A stretch of 62,736 bases of DNA from Paramarasmius palmivorus (lineage: Eukaryota; Basidiomycota; Agaricomycetes; Agaricales; Marasmiaceae): positions 1 to 62,736 of the forward strand of contig JAYKXP010000213.1 of NCBI GenBank assembly GCA_037176845.1. The letters are read 5' to 3'. Every line of letters starts with the position of its first letter. Position 1 is the stretch's first letter. The notes under the pieces were generated by a model. It had not been told where the DNA came from. It saw only the letters and a program-made list of their open reading frames with translations, and made no database searches. Shown piece after piece: positions 1 to 11,610 of the stretch. The position numbers and the translations under genes are program-made.

Positions 1-101
1 ATAGCCAAAAGGTTGGACAGGAAAGTATCCACGCTTATGGATCAACTGCTTGGCCTCGAAATACAGCTTCCCCCTAGCTGATTCGAGGGCTTCCGCAGCG
101 G
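1..101. other. Left edge, flank of repeat R1
   Basis: These bases lie outside the R1 repeat that begins at about 102. The plus strand can be read as a short peptide without a clear start, so it may be the tail of a decayed gene into which R1 inserted. Nothing else is recognisable here. Confidence 0.3.
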
Positions 102-1810
102 TAATACCACTTAGTTTCGGTGAAATCACCTACTACTATGACTGCTCTCAGTGTAAAAAAGCACTCTACTGTGGCGTAGTTGTGCAAGTGTGGTTCGGCG
201 TGATCAGAGTTGCTGCGCTTAGAGATATCTACTCAAGCGTTGGATCAAGAGGGGTGAATTCACTTCGTATCAGGTGAATTCACTTGAGATCAGGTAATAT
301 CACTTCAGTTCATTGAAGTTCTAGTAATGTACACCTTATATAGGTTTAGTACAGGTATGTGGGTGCTTCTATAAGCATTTTATATGCTCCAAGGGCTATA
401 TGGAGCTGGTCTTGGGCTCAGTCTACACTACCTTGAGTTGTATGACTCTACCAAAGTGAAACTACAGCACAACTGCTGGAAGAACAGCCACCAAAACCAT
501 CTTCTGTAAAGTATGCAAGCAAGGAAGCTCAGCTACTAACACTGAGGCCTTCTCTACAATACTAAAGTGCTACCCAATGGTAAAAACACCTCTAGAACGT
601 CACCAAAACAATCTAGTACAAAGTTCCCCAAGTGATAGAAGTGCAGAGCAATACACAAAGCCAACAACTTGGTCTTTATCACAAAACTCAAGCTCTTGTC
701 TGCAATGTGACCTCAACTAGTCTTCTCAATAACGCTAGAGCCTGACCTGAGTAGGATTCTGATCAACAATAGCAATCTATTGGTGCGATAACCACATACA
801 ACACTCTAGCATTGACATGGGGGACAGAAACCTGCCTTCCTTCTACAAAACTGGCTCACTTTTATACTGTACAAGGTGAAATCACTGGAATAATAGGTAA
901 TATAACTCGGAAAATGGATGTAACACAATGGAAAAGGGACAGAGAGAGAGATAAGATGAAGAAATAGACATATCAGGGAAATCTAGAGGTCACAACGTCC
1001 ATATAAGTTGTTTTGAGTGTGACAATAAATATCATATTCTATATTTAGGCCCAGGAGTTGAATCCTGTGCCTGTGGGCCGTCATTTAGCCTTGTAGAAAT
1101 TTTCCTCTTCATGTGCCAAGGTATCTATCCACCAATAGGACACATTTCTGAAGTGATAGCACTCTCTTGGTGCTCAGTCAGCCAAAACCTTGGCTTAAAT
1201 AGGTTATTTCAGTGTCTCAAATTGGTTGGAACACTCTATAGATGGTATATCTGACATATCTGCTTCCATTTCTTTGAAATTCAGGTGTTGCCATCGTTGT
1301 ACAGCTTTTCCTGATCATAGGAATAACTTTTATCCATGAGTCTAGACTTGGTCTGAACCTGCACAGCTTTATCAGACCATTTGGACTGACTTTGCTGTTC
1401 TGTGCGTCATCCTGATTTGTCCCCTGAACCCTTGCAGCCCACTGGTGGTCAAAACAAAGTGAAATCACTATCTAAAATAAAAGAGTCCCTTGGGTATAAG
1501 GTCTAGGAAGTTATTAAGGTGTCATACAAGGTGAAATCACCTCTATACTTGCTCCCTACAGGTTTCAGGAGGCAGTCGTCATTACTAGACTGCTGATACG
1601 ACTACTAGTAGTGGCCAGATACCCATGTGTGGCATACCATGTAACCATTCTCTACTAATATCACCTCAGTAGTGGCTATCCCAACTTTGACTAGCTATTC
1701 AGGGCTCATACTAGTCCTTCTATAGCCATAATCCATGAATATTAAAGTGATAAAGGTGCAATAATGCGATTGAAAAGTAAGGTTTAAAAGTCAGGTATAT
1801 TAGCAGTTTT
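102..1810 (+). repeat. Dispersed repeat R1, copy 1
   Basis: This stretch matches 45873-47535 along most of its length. It also matches 50346-50425 (first 80 bp only), 39660-40290 (middle part) and the reverse strand of 57010-57985. Three copies start abruptly at the same bases, TAATACCACTTAG, after unrelated flanks, so that is a real repeat boundary. No long reading frame is present. The repeat contains several GTGAAATCAC or GTGAATTCAC boxes, at about 120, 246, 275, 877, 1459 and 1531. It could be a non-autonomous element or a long terminal repeat, but I see neither TG..CA ends nor a terminal inverted repeat. Confidence 0.7.
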
Positions 1811-1948
1811 CACTACTTGATCCCAAGACTGATTGCCTCAAGGGGGTCTGACCAGTATGCCAATGACAGTACCATTCTTGTCAATAATTGGAATAGATGC
1901 TGCACTAATCATATGGTCAGAACACGATAAACTCCAGTACAATAAAAC

Positions 1949-2896
1949 TTACTTGGAAGGAATAGTCTGTAGACGAAATTTATGCTTCAATGCAGGACCA
2001 ATAAGTTCTGAAAGTGGGTACACCTGCCTGTCTCCATTGGTAACACAACTTGGATGTCCGAGATAACCGTCGGTCTGCTCATTCATTTGCTGAGCATTAA
2101 AGTCAGTAACCATAGGGCTTGACGTTTTCATGTTCTTGCTACTGAGGAAGGAAGTTCCGCTTTCTTTGAGTCTTCTCCACTTTGCCTGATGAGCCTTGTG
2201 CTTTTTTTCGGTCTGACAGTTACACCCTTGCTGATCGTCCAGCACTGGAAGTGAAGAGCAAGAAGAATAAGGAGATGCTGGGGTAGATAGGAGAGGTGAA
2301 GCAGAATTTGAGGCAAGGAGAGATGGGAAGTGGAAAAGAAGGGGTGATGGAGAGTGGGAAGGAAGGGGTGACAGAGAGAGACTTGGAGGTCTATCAGTGT
2401 CGTCATTTTTTGCCTTTTTGTTGCTATGACCCTTGCCTCTTCTATGTCTCTTCTTGCCCTGTACCTGCTCCCATAGTTCTACCTGCAATCCTTTGACTGT
2501 GGGCCCTGGCTGTTCAAAGTCAGATGTCAAAGAGGAATATGGTGTGAGTGGTGATAATGAGCCCTCAGTTGAAGGGCCTGGCCTCCTGACGACCAGTGGC
2601 GAAGAGTTCAGTGGTGTGAGTGGCAACAAAGACTGCTCAGTAGAAGGGACCAAGCTGAGAGGTGAACCAAAAGGCAAAATGTATGGTGGTTTGAACTCTG
2701 GAGGATCCAATGGTGGGTGGTCGACAACACCATTTGGTGGTGCATTTGTCTTCCCACAAGCAGCAATAAGGGCAGAGAGGTCGAATGAAGGATTGGCTTG
2801 AATGAGTAGAACATTGTCCCAGTCTTCAGACAGCTAAACTGTGAAATGAGTGGCCTGCAAGGTGAACCACAAATGTAAACATACCATGTAAAGCAT
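1949..2896 (-). CDS. Hypothetical Ser/Pro-rich protein
   Basis: One long minus-strand exon (2833 down to 1949) is open, and a GT..AG intron at 2884-2834 can join it to a tiny first exon with ATG at 2896, giving about 298 aa. The start is uncertain. The N-terminal part carries a compact stretch (SFDLSALIAACG). The middle is dominated by Ser, Pro and Leu, with a basic KKRHRRGKGHSNKK segment that looks like a nuclear localisation signal. The C-terminal part has CNC followed by KKHKAHQAKWRR. I do not recognise the family. It may be a decayed gene kept open by low complexity, because the opposite strand is also partly open. Confidence 0.4.
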
Positions 2897-3294
2897 TCAG
2901 ACGACAGGAACCTTGACGCCGGAAAGAGATCACTCTTTGCGACCCTGGCTAGAGTGCAGTACAAGGATCGTCTTATATATGGCATCAAGGTTGTGTTGGT
3001 CGACAGGAAAGGCCCACACAGCTATTACGACATGGGATCTAGTAAACCCGACTAAACCCGAGACTTTTTCTCTGCCAATTCTCCCAGAAGGTGGATTGAT
3101 ACCGACACGGCTTCTATACTTGCACCATGCAAGCTCAAAATATATTCAGGGCCATTTCAAGATTCTAAATAATATGAAATCCCAAAAGAATACCAATGAT
3201 AACCCTTTGAATTTATTTATTACCCACGGAGATAGAACAGGTATGTTGTATATGCAGATTATTCGGTACTACTTATATGAACTTTACATGCGAA

Positions 3295-3600
3295 TCAATG
3301 ATTTGGTATACTATATGAACATCCAAATCTGCAAATTTATGATTCGGTATACTATATGAACGTCCAAGTCTGTAACTCTACAATTTGATATACTATGTGA
3401 ACGTCTGACTCTGCAACTCTATGATTCGGTATACTATGTGAGCGTCTAGGGTGCGTTTTAAGCTATGGTAATTTGAGAATCATGATTATTGTTTACTTAC
3501 TATAAGTACAAATGGCTGAAATGGAAAATCTATTGTGTATTTGGTATGCTATATGAACAGCTACCTGGGATTTAGCCACTCTACGATTCAGTATACTATC
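3295..3600 (+). repeat. Tandem array, about 41 bp period
   Basis: The core GGTATACTAT with a short downstream TGAAC box recurs at about 3305, 3346, 3388 and 3428, with two weaker units at 3543 and 3588. The same core returns with a different spacing at 5429-5612. No gene is visible here. Confidence 0.65.
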
Positions 3601-3693
3601 CAAATGACTAGGGTGCACTCACTGTCTAGTTAGAAGCACCCATTCCATTGTGTTCCTTGATGCATTGTCCATCGCCCTACATCCAGAAAGCCC

Positions 3694-4164
3694 GTGCACC
3701 CAAGTATTTCTCTCGATACTCCTGATACTCTTCGAGCGGAATTCAAGTTCCTGGAGCGCTGCTATTCCTCGGTAAGCAGTGCTAGTCTGGACATTGGCTT
3801 GAGCAATAGTTTTCTTCCTGATATTCTTCTAGCGGAGTTTGAGTTCCCGGAGCGTTTTGATGTTCCTGACACTCTTCAAGCAGAGTTTGAGTTCCTAGAG
3901 CATTGCCATTCCTCAGGATCTGAATGCTGGCTTGTAATTTTCTTGATGTTCCTGACACTTAGTCTTCAAGCAGAGTTTGAGTTCCTGGAGTGTTGCCTTT
4001 CCTCAGGAACCAGTCTGAACGTTGGCTCAAGTAGTAATTTTCTTGATCTTTTTGACACTCTTCAAGTGGAGTTTGAATTCCTGGAGCATTGCTATCTCCA
4101 GCCTGGATATTGGCTTGAGTGGTATAAGTGTTCTGATAAAAATAGCATGCGGGTTCTGTGTTGA
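3694..4164 (+). CDS. Open frame of repeated EFEFLE peptides
   Basis: An open frame of 156 codons contains five imperfect copies of a short peptide around DTLQAEFEFLEHC, starting with RAEFKFLERC and ending with QVEFEFLEHC. The DNA repeat is the bases around TTCAAGCAGAGTTTGAG, and a further degenerate copy appears near 5655, outside this frame. The repeat spacing is irregular (about 50-110 bp). I do not recognise a family. This is either a small repetitive protein or a minisatellite that happens to stay open. No splice-supported extension was found. Confidence 0.3.
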   Translation: MHPSISLDTPDTLRAEFKFLERCYSSVSSASLDIGLSNSFLPDILLAEFEFPERFDVPDTLQAEFEFLEHCHSSGSECWLVIFLMFLTLSLQAEFEFLECCLSSGTSLNVGSSSNFLDLFDTLQVEFEFLEHCYLQPGYWLEWYKCSDKNSMRVLC

Positions 4165-4375
4165 TGATGGAAGTGTCAGCGGAAGTGTCATGTCAGATGC
4201 GTGTGAGACTCAGTCTGGATCCTGGTTTACTCAGACCCCCAAACTCTTTCTTACCTACCAACTAGCTCATCACTTAGCCCTCATTGAAGATGAATGCAAA
4301 CTGGTAATACATACTTAGGTATGTGCTTTTACTGTTCTCTCTTGTCTGATCTCACATTCCATTGTAGACTCCCCG

Positions 4376-5351
4376 ATGGAATCTTCTGCGTTACACCTCA
4401 GCACCGGTGATAGGTATGTGTATCTCTACTTTGTTCTGTCTTGTTTCTCATTAAAGACAGACACACTGTACACTTCAACCCAGTCTACCATCTTTTCAAG
4501 TAGTCAATATGTCCCCTCCTTGTCTCTCTTATTGCTGCCGTCCACCAATAGGCTTATGCCCATTTGCTCAATCTCCATGGAAACATCGCATCCTGCACTT
4601 GCACCTACAATCCAGGCATCCCAGGGGATATATTGTTGGCAAGGGCGTCATTTTCTTGCTGGTCGAGAATAGACTAGACTACGCCATTACAGATCTCAAA
4701 GGCAACTTTGTACGTATCTTACTCTTTTGTTGCTCTGTTTTGCTCACCTGCATTTCAGGATGTGGTAACCTCATATGAATTCAACGATCATGCCAATCTT
4801 CCCATTCCCAAACTATTTGAAGACTATCACGGTACTCGATGCACAGGTCAAGTCACCACTCAGAAGACCAACACGTGTGAGATAGGAATCATCTATGAAC
4901 GCAAGGTCGCTGGCGTCTGGATTCCATCTGGTCCAATCTCTGATGTAGGCAAAGTTGCTGCATTGAAGTATGGGTACCAGAATGTTTCCATTTGCCAGTG
5001 GGAATAGCGCTGCTCGGGGAGACTAGTATCTGCCATCATTCCAAGGGCTTGCATCCATACTATTCGGAGCCTTGCACAGCCAAAAAAAAGTACATTGTAA
5101 GCACTGTGCCCTCTATAGAACTGCTGTATTACTCACAATGCCCAAGGTTACCACTAATAGAGGAGAGGAGGCATGTTCGCCAACTCATTATTCATAGAGG
5201 GACCTTGACCGCTGCTCCGCTGTTGACGTGTTCGCCTTTCATTACTCTAGCTCCAGCAGCTCCCAACAAGAGAGCTTGTGATGAGCTAGAGTGTTCAGGT
5301 CCAAACACGGGGGTAAAGAGTACGATGGAGATCATGGCACTTCTCCTTTGA
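4376..5351 (+). pseudogene. Scattered exons of an unrecognised gene
   Basis: Short open pieces separated by plausible GT..AG introns are visible. One begins MESSALHLSTGD at 4376 and is followed by GTATGT. Further pieces lie near 4510-4680 and 4760-5007. A very similar first exon (MPESIPPTPELV then NTGD before GTATGT) occurs again at 5953, which suggests two tandem related genes. I could not assemble a continuous protein, so this may be decayed. No known domain is seen. Confidence 0.3.
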
Positions 5352-5428
5352 ACTGGTAAAATAGACTTGTCACATAGATGTACTCAAAATTTCAGTCTAT
5401 AAGAGAATATCTTGATTACTTGCGGCTC

Positions 5429-5612
5429 TATGATTCGGTATACTGTTGAGACTGATCAATTAGTTCTACGATTCGGTATACTATTGAGATTCGTTGATTA
5501 GTTCTACAATTCAGTATACTATTGAGATTCATTAATTAATTCTACGGTTCAGAATACGTTTGAGATTCATTAATTAATTCTATGGTTCAGAATACATTTG
5601 AGATTCATTTAT
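5429..5612 (+). repeat. Tandem array, about 38 bp period
   Basis: Five consecutive units share TTC(G/A)GTATACT followed by TTGAGATTC and ATTAATT. Unit starts are near 5437, 5475, 5513, 5550 and 5588. The core matches the array at 3295-3600, so both arrays come from one ancestral repeat. The stretch between 5613 and 5950 holds nothing recognisable except a degenerate copy of the 3694-4164 unit near 5655. Confidence 0.65.
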
Positions 5613-5952
5613 TACTTGGATGTCGTGCGCGCAACCTTGATAGAATGTCAAGACGTTCTTCAAGCAGATTTCAAGTTCGCGTTGACTTGAGTAGCTGCCC
5701 TACTAGGACTGGTATGAACTGGTAGCGTTACCGAGATGAAAGAGTCAATGACGGAAGTGCCAGAAGTGGGTGCACATGGAATTTGGTTAACCCTTGTCTA
5801 CTCAGACCCCAGGCTCTTAACCATCTACCACCACTACTTCCAACTCCCCAGACGACTTAGTACTGTATCAAGCTCAGGTATGTGTTCTTCTGTCTCTTTT
5901 TTTCTGTCTATTCTTATATTCTATGATAGCTCATCTGTATCCCTACACTAAT

Positions 5953-6962
5953 GCCGGAGTCTATACCTCCAACACCTGAGTTGGTGTCAAACCTCAATAC
6001 TGGTGACAGGTATGTCTACATACAACACATTATGTTCTATCTTCTCAATTTTTTATTGTAGATCTTCTGTCACGCTTCAGACAATCCCGTTGTCTTCGTC
6101 CCAGCCAGCTGCTGGTCCCCAAACTATAACTCCTCCTCCTTGTGCACAACCTCATAACATCAAAGCTGAGTATGCAATGTCAACTTCCACTGCTCTCTTC
6201 ACATGCTTACTAGTATCTAGGTTGTCTCTTGAGTCTTTCTCAAGTGAATCCTCAAATGTCCCTACACCTCCTCCATGCGCTCAGCCTTGGATGTCTACAA
6301 TTTCTGTCACTACAAACATGTCTCCTCCATCAACTGCACCTGAGGGATATCTTGTGGTGGTAAGATATAATGTGAAGGGGTGAGTTTCTCCATTGTTGAT
6401 AACCTACTATGTACTGACCTTATTTAGTATTCTGGAATGGGTCCCCAACAATTCAAGCAAGTAGAAGCGGTGGTTTCAAGCTTCTCTTCTTGCTGTGTCA
6501 CTACCTAGGACTGCATCAGCTGCAACACCCACACCTACGCCGTCACTTGCCTCTGTTTCTGCATCAGTCACGATCACACCCAGCAACACCACAAGTGATA
6601 TTGCTCAGGGCACACCAAGCAAACGTAGAAAGCTTGACTGCAACTCTGCTTCAGAGGTAAGTAATTTGTATTCTTTTTCCCTTCTTCTAAAATCACTTAC
6701 TCAACACATACAGATGCCATTGCACATAGTGGTTCCTGTAGCAGGTCCATCTTCCTCTTCCTGTACTGTTCCTGTGACCCTGGCGTCAGAACAGCATGAA
6801 GGCGAAGATCAAGAATCATCCCCCCCTCGACTCCCATCTTCTCCTCTAGAGATATTGTCGCCACATCTTCTTGCACCTGGAGAGGCGTCTCCTCCTCAAC
6901 TCCCTTCCTCTCCTATAGAGATATCTTCGCCGTGTCTTCTTGTACCAGATGTTGACATTTGA
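5953..6962 (+). CDS. Hypothetical Ser/Thr/Pro-rich protein, partial model
   Basis: Several exons can be joined. The first begins with ATG at 5953 (MPESIPPTPELV) and ends before GTATGT near 6009. The next starts after TTGTAG near 6061. The clearest pair is 6495-6656 and 6714-6962, joined by a 57 bp GTAAGT..CAG intron and ending in TGA. The last exon has two imperfect repeats around PRLPSSPLEILSP and PQLPSSPIEISSP. A KRRKLD segment could be a nuclear signal. Composition is low-complexity and no family is recognised. Confidence 0.4.
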
Positions 6963-7804
6963 AGCTATCTGAGGTACATATAGTCATGATCTTGCCATCA
7001 ACAATAGCTGATGAACGAGATAGGCTGTTGGACATTGCAATATCATTTATATATCTACTCGTCGTTCCTTGAATGATCCGGTATGTGAGCTTGTTCATTA
7101 TTTCAGATGAGGATCTAACATCATTACTCAGCTTGCTGTATAATATATCAGTGCTCTTTTCATGGGCCCTTCTTGGAGAGTGTTTATTGTACATATCTCA
7201 AATACCTACTCTAAGTGCATAATAACTAGTTGCCAGTTTATTGCCCAAAGAATTGCCTGATTTATCTAGTTACCTGAATTGGCTAAACATGACATAATTA
7301 ACACACTTTGCTCTCAACAGTCATCATCACTGCTCACGTTTGTCCTTCATTGACATCCTTCGTCTTTCGTCTTTGCCAGGTCGTCTTTGCCAGGTCATCT
7401 CCTTTGTTGCACTCTAGCCAGGGTGCCTTAGTGAGCCTTGGTTCATCAAGCTATGAAGACTTGTTACTATGTGTACACCATCCAGTGTGATGTTGTTTGG
7501 GTTGTGTTCATGAGACTTGCTTCTGGTGCGTTGTATGGTTCATAGCTCCCTTTGCTCACTAACCCGATTAACAGTTGTGAACGTTCTCTCGGCATGCATC
7601 TCCAAATGTACTCAAAAGCTCCAGAGATCTAGTCTTCACTCATGGCATGCCGTTTTCTGTTCCTCTCATCACCTCACCTACCATTCCAGGTTCTCTGCTG
7701 GCACCATTCTACTCTCACTCTGCCACCTTGAACATCTCAATTCGCCACCTCAACTATCTCTACCTACTTTACCTCCTCTTATTCCAACACACTATTATAT
7801 TTCA

Positions 7805-8794
7805 ATGGGCGGCACTTGCAGAAGAAGAAGAGAGAAGCAGCCAAAGGAGCCTGAAAAACACGGAAATCCAGGTATCTTTCAAGGTCAACCTTTCACCATC
7901 CTGGAGTCTTGGGCTCCAGAGTACATATCCTCCTCTCGAGGTAATAGAGGTTCTTTCTAGGCATGCTTCTTTAGAGCCTGGAGAACCCAATTCACTCCTC
8001 TCACTCCTGCTGAGCAAGGGATGCTCGATGAAGTAAGGAAGTGTTGTAATATCAAGCCTGCCAGGGTTGACCTACCAGCAGATGACGATTCGTGTCTTTT
8101 TGTACCAGGTACGAATAGTCTTTCTTCTTATTTGCCCATGCTGATGATACGGACAGACAGCAAACCTATTGCTGGACCACTGCCAGCTGCTGACTGTGCT
8201 GAAGCAAATGTCACATCTGAGAAACCTGATGGTCCAGGTAGGATTATTATTGTTATCTTCAATTTCCTTTACTTACTGTTTACAGATAATAGCACTGTAT
8301 TGGGCTCTGGGACCCTTGTTGCAGAGCACTCCAACCAGAACATGTCTGGTGCTTCTGCTACTGCTATTCCAGTAGCAGAGCATTCCAACAAAGATACACC
8401 TGAAGCCTCTACAATGCCTGCTCCAGTTGTCGAGGGTTAAGATCAGGATACATCCTCTGCAACCGCTACTCTTTCTCAGATTGCCAAAAGCTCTGACGCC
8501 TGCACTTCCAATCCCACCTCTACTCCCATTATGACAGATCACGCTGCTCCTGTTGTAGATAAGGACAGTAATACCCATCATCAATCATCCAGTAATTCCG
8601 ACAGCACTACGTCAGATGTCGTTGATGTAGTTCCCACCATCATTGGAACATCTCAGCCATCTCTTCAGACCACAACATCTTTGCATTCCCCTGATGTTCC
8701 TGGTGCTATTGATACAGCTCACACGCCCGTGCCAGGAACAAAGAAACGGAAGAAGAATCAATGTTCCGAAGCTGACAATATTTTGATTGCTTGA
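7805..8794 (+). CDS. Hypothetical protein with basic N-terminus, possibly broken
   Basis: The open pieces read in order as a basic start (MGGTCRRRREKQPKEPEKH), a segment FTILESWAPEYISSS, then AWRTQFTPLTPAEQGMLDE, and then Ser/Thr-rich exons ending KKRKKNQCSEADNILIA at 8794. Clean GT..AG introns separate the exons at about 8109-8156 and 8239-8285. From memory this order resembles a family of basidiomycete hypothetical proteins that begin with a lysine-rich segment followed by a 'FxGxxLEFLE' type helix. The junction near 7940-7980 does not keep frame in any splice I tried, so the copy may be a pseudogene. Intergenic DNA at 6963-7804 and 8795-9380 shows nothing else I can name. Confidence 0.35.
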
Positions 8795-9384
8795 GGCACT
8801 ACTGATGAGGTATGGCTATGATATCCTGATTGATATTGTCGATACTAATTGTTACATTTGTATGACTTCAGACAACATCTCATCCGAAGGAGTCCCATTC
8901 CTTCTCCTCATCCGACCTCATGTGTTCCGTACACCGTCTATCGGCTCTCTACTTTCATCTCTGTTTCATCTCGCTATCATATTCCATGTTGCTATTAATG
9001 TCCGTCTCTTGCATGCGCCTTCTTGACACATATACCTCATGGACTACACCTGATACCCATGCACCCACGTATATCTATAGTATATAAACTAGATGTATTA
9101 TACCGAGTAACCTAAGTAGAAAATTAACATTGTTCTCTGCTACTCTCATCTCTATCATCCTCTTGCTCTACAGCCGAGACACTTGGTCTCTGCCGTCTCT
9201 ATATCTCACTCTCCATACGAGACATCTCCCTTGTGCGCTCTCATCCTGCATAGTGCATCAGTGCTGTTGCTGATAGCTTCAGCGATTACTCTCCTCGCAT
9301 GGTCTTCTCCTTGTACGACGTTCTGTCTGTCGTCGGCCGTGCTCTCTTGCTCTCTTCTTGCATAGTCCTAACACTAATGCGTGG

Positions 9385-10053
9385 TACCTAGCGATTGAAA
9401 ACATGGTTCAGCACTTGAGCCACCAAAGAGAAGGCTGTCACAAGTCAAGACAAGGTCTGGACCGGGCTTATCCAACATCTTAACAAAGATCAAGGTCCAG
9501 CATCCCGTCACGTTCCTGACTTCAAAATCTACCAGGGGCAGGAGGAATTCAAGGAGAAGATTGCAAACAGACTTACCAAGCTCTATGGTGATGACAATGA
9601 TGAAACCTATCGCCTTGCCCACTCCGTCCATGTTGCTGCCAAATTGTTTGCTGAAGAGGATGATGCAACAAAGGAGAAAGTACATCAAAAGGCAGAAGCT
9701 GTATACGAGACCAGGCGTGAAGATTATGAAAAACAAGCTCATGGTGAGGGTATAGCAAAGCCCCAGAATATACCAATGTCAGCAATTCACTTTTCTCATA
9801 CACTATAGCTAATGAAGTGTCTGTTTCAGACTTCAAAGTCAGATGGGAGCTAAACTCCAAAGCATGGTGGACACAATTGCTCGAGCTACAGATACCCGCT
9901 GTTCATTTGTTTCTGCTAGTTACAACAAGGGAACGGACAATGATGCTTTTTTCTACAAGTAAGTTAACAATAAATATGGGATACTATTGAAGCTGATACA
10001 TGACCGGGTAGCATATTATCCGGTACAACACCTGGGCCAAATCCAAAGAAGTT
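9385..10053 (+). pseudogene. Gene fragment next to palindrome
   Basis: A plus-strand frame reads through VPDFKIYQGQEEFKEK and LAHSVHVAAKLFAEEDD to TRREDYEKQAHG. A GT..AG intron at about 9743-9829 leads to QMGAKLQSMVDTIARATDT and SASYNKGTDNDAFFYK, followed by GTAAGT. These could be downstream exons of the same hypothetical family as 7805-8794. The reading ends where the palindromic element begins. No start codon is secure, so it is called a fragment. Confidence 0.35.
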
Positions 10054-10070
10054 TAGCCGACCTTGTACAG

Positions 10071-11508
10071 ATTTTATAAAGGCAATGGGAGACGTACCCA
10101 ATGGCATATTATAAAGGCTCTCATAGGCTAATGGGTAGACCAAATAGACAGTATTTGATGGAATAATGTATTATTATTGCGCTTTTTACTACCAAAAAAG
10201 ACAGGAGCTTTGGGGAAAAGTATCAGACCGCTTTTTGGGTTCCAAAAATGGCAGGAGAGGGATTCCCAAGCCCTAGGAAACCCTAACAGGGTGTTTGAGG
10301 TGCTTTTGGGTGCTTTTTTGAGCGCTTTTTTAACAGGAAAATTATTCCCGCACCTCCTGACATCATCTGGCATGCCTCCTGATGCCTCCTTGCTCTGCTT
10401 TTTGCTTCCAAAAATAGAAGGTGCCCTTACCTCACTTTTTTCCACCTACAATCAATGCATTGGGGGGCTATTGGGGCATGCTGGGGGGCTATAAAAATCG
10501 CATTTTTGAGAGAATGTGTTCTAATATGTCCTAGAAGTATGCCCCTGCAATTGGAGAGCAGGGGAATGCAAAAAAAGTGGTCCAAATATGGTAATTCAGG
10601 AAAATGGCCTATTGGATCTTGGGCTACAGGGCAGATATTGACATGGGGTAAGTTGGAGGACCTAGATACATTAAATATAAGCCTGGGCATACCAAATAGT
10701 ACATGGATTAGTGGGATAATAGTGTTTAAATACCTAAAATACTGAAAATCTCTGAAATTGGGGGAATAAAATTACAGGGTGGGATGTAATGCAGCTGGGG
10801 CTCAGATATTGTGGATGAGGGATGATATATATGTCCCCTGGATGGGTTTACAATCCTGGAGAGCTAGCTATTTTTCCAGATTTACTACACTCAAATTTGC
10901 TTTTTTTAGACATTGGTAATACTGTATTACAGGGAATCATTGGAATAGGCTAATACTTGTTCATAACCCACTCTGTGGTGTACAGATGACAAATATATAC
11001 TTGCCCAAGCACTCCTGTATGTGCAACACCTTGTTCAATCCAATGTATTGTACAGTTATGTAACACAGGCAGTAGTACATGAATAGCACCTCAGGGAAGC
11101 ATCCCAGCACCAAGGGGAGTTCAGAATCAAGTTCAGGCACCCAAAATACACTTTCCTACCATGAAAGGACATTTTCTGAATACAACTGTATGTTGCTACA
11201 TAAAAAATACATAAAAAATCGCATTTTTAGGGGTTTTTTTGTACTGGAGCATGGGGATTGCTCCTAAAATCACCAAAAATAAATGAGAGACCGTTCACTA
11301 TGCATAGAGCAGGAATATCAATTGCATCCATGGATTCCATGACAGGAATCCTTATGCCAGATGCATCAATTCTTGTACAATTACAGAAAACATGTAATAT
11401 GGATGTAGTATTGCAGGGATTGATCTGGGGGCTTGGGGAACCTCAAAATCAAATTCAGGATGAAAAATCAGTCAAGAATATGTCCAGGGTTGAAGGAAAT
11501 CCAATCAC
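10071..11508 (+). repeat. Left arm of long inverted repeat
   Basis: This arm is the reverse complement of 11611-12291 and 20883-21693. It begins at ATTTTATAAAGGC and ends near GAAATCC at the palindrome centre. Open frames inside it are mirror images of those in the other arm and have no protein-like features. Confidence 0.9.
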
Positions 11509-11610
11509 TGTAGCTTGAGAGATGTATCTGACAAGTTTTATGCTTAAAGTTAACATATGTTGCACATATACTTGTGCATTTAACTTGATATATGCATATT
11601 GAAGTCAATT
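11509..11610. other. Palindrome centre
   Basis: These about 100 bp are the only part of the palindrome that is not repeated in inverse. They are AT-rich and contain no recognisable signal. Confidence 0.7.

Noticed and set aside
10128..10745. Genes of about 90-105 codons in the palindrome arms
   Set aside because: Overlapping frames on both strands of both arms, low complexity and no start context or splice support make them chance frames.
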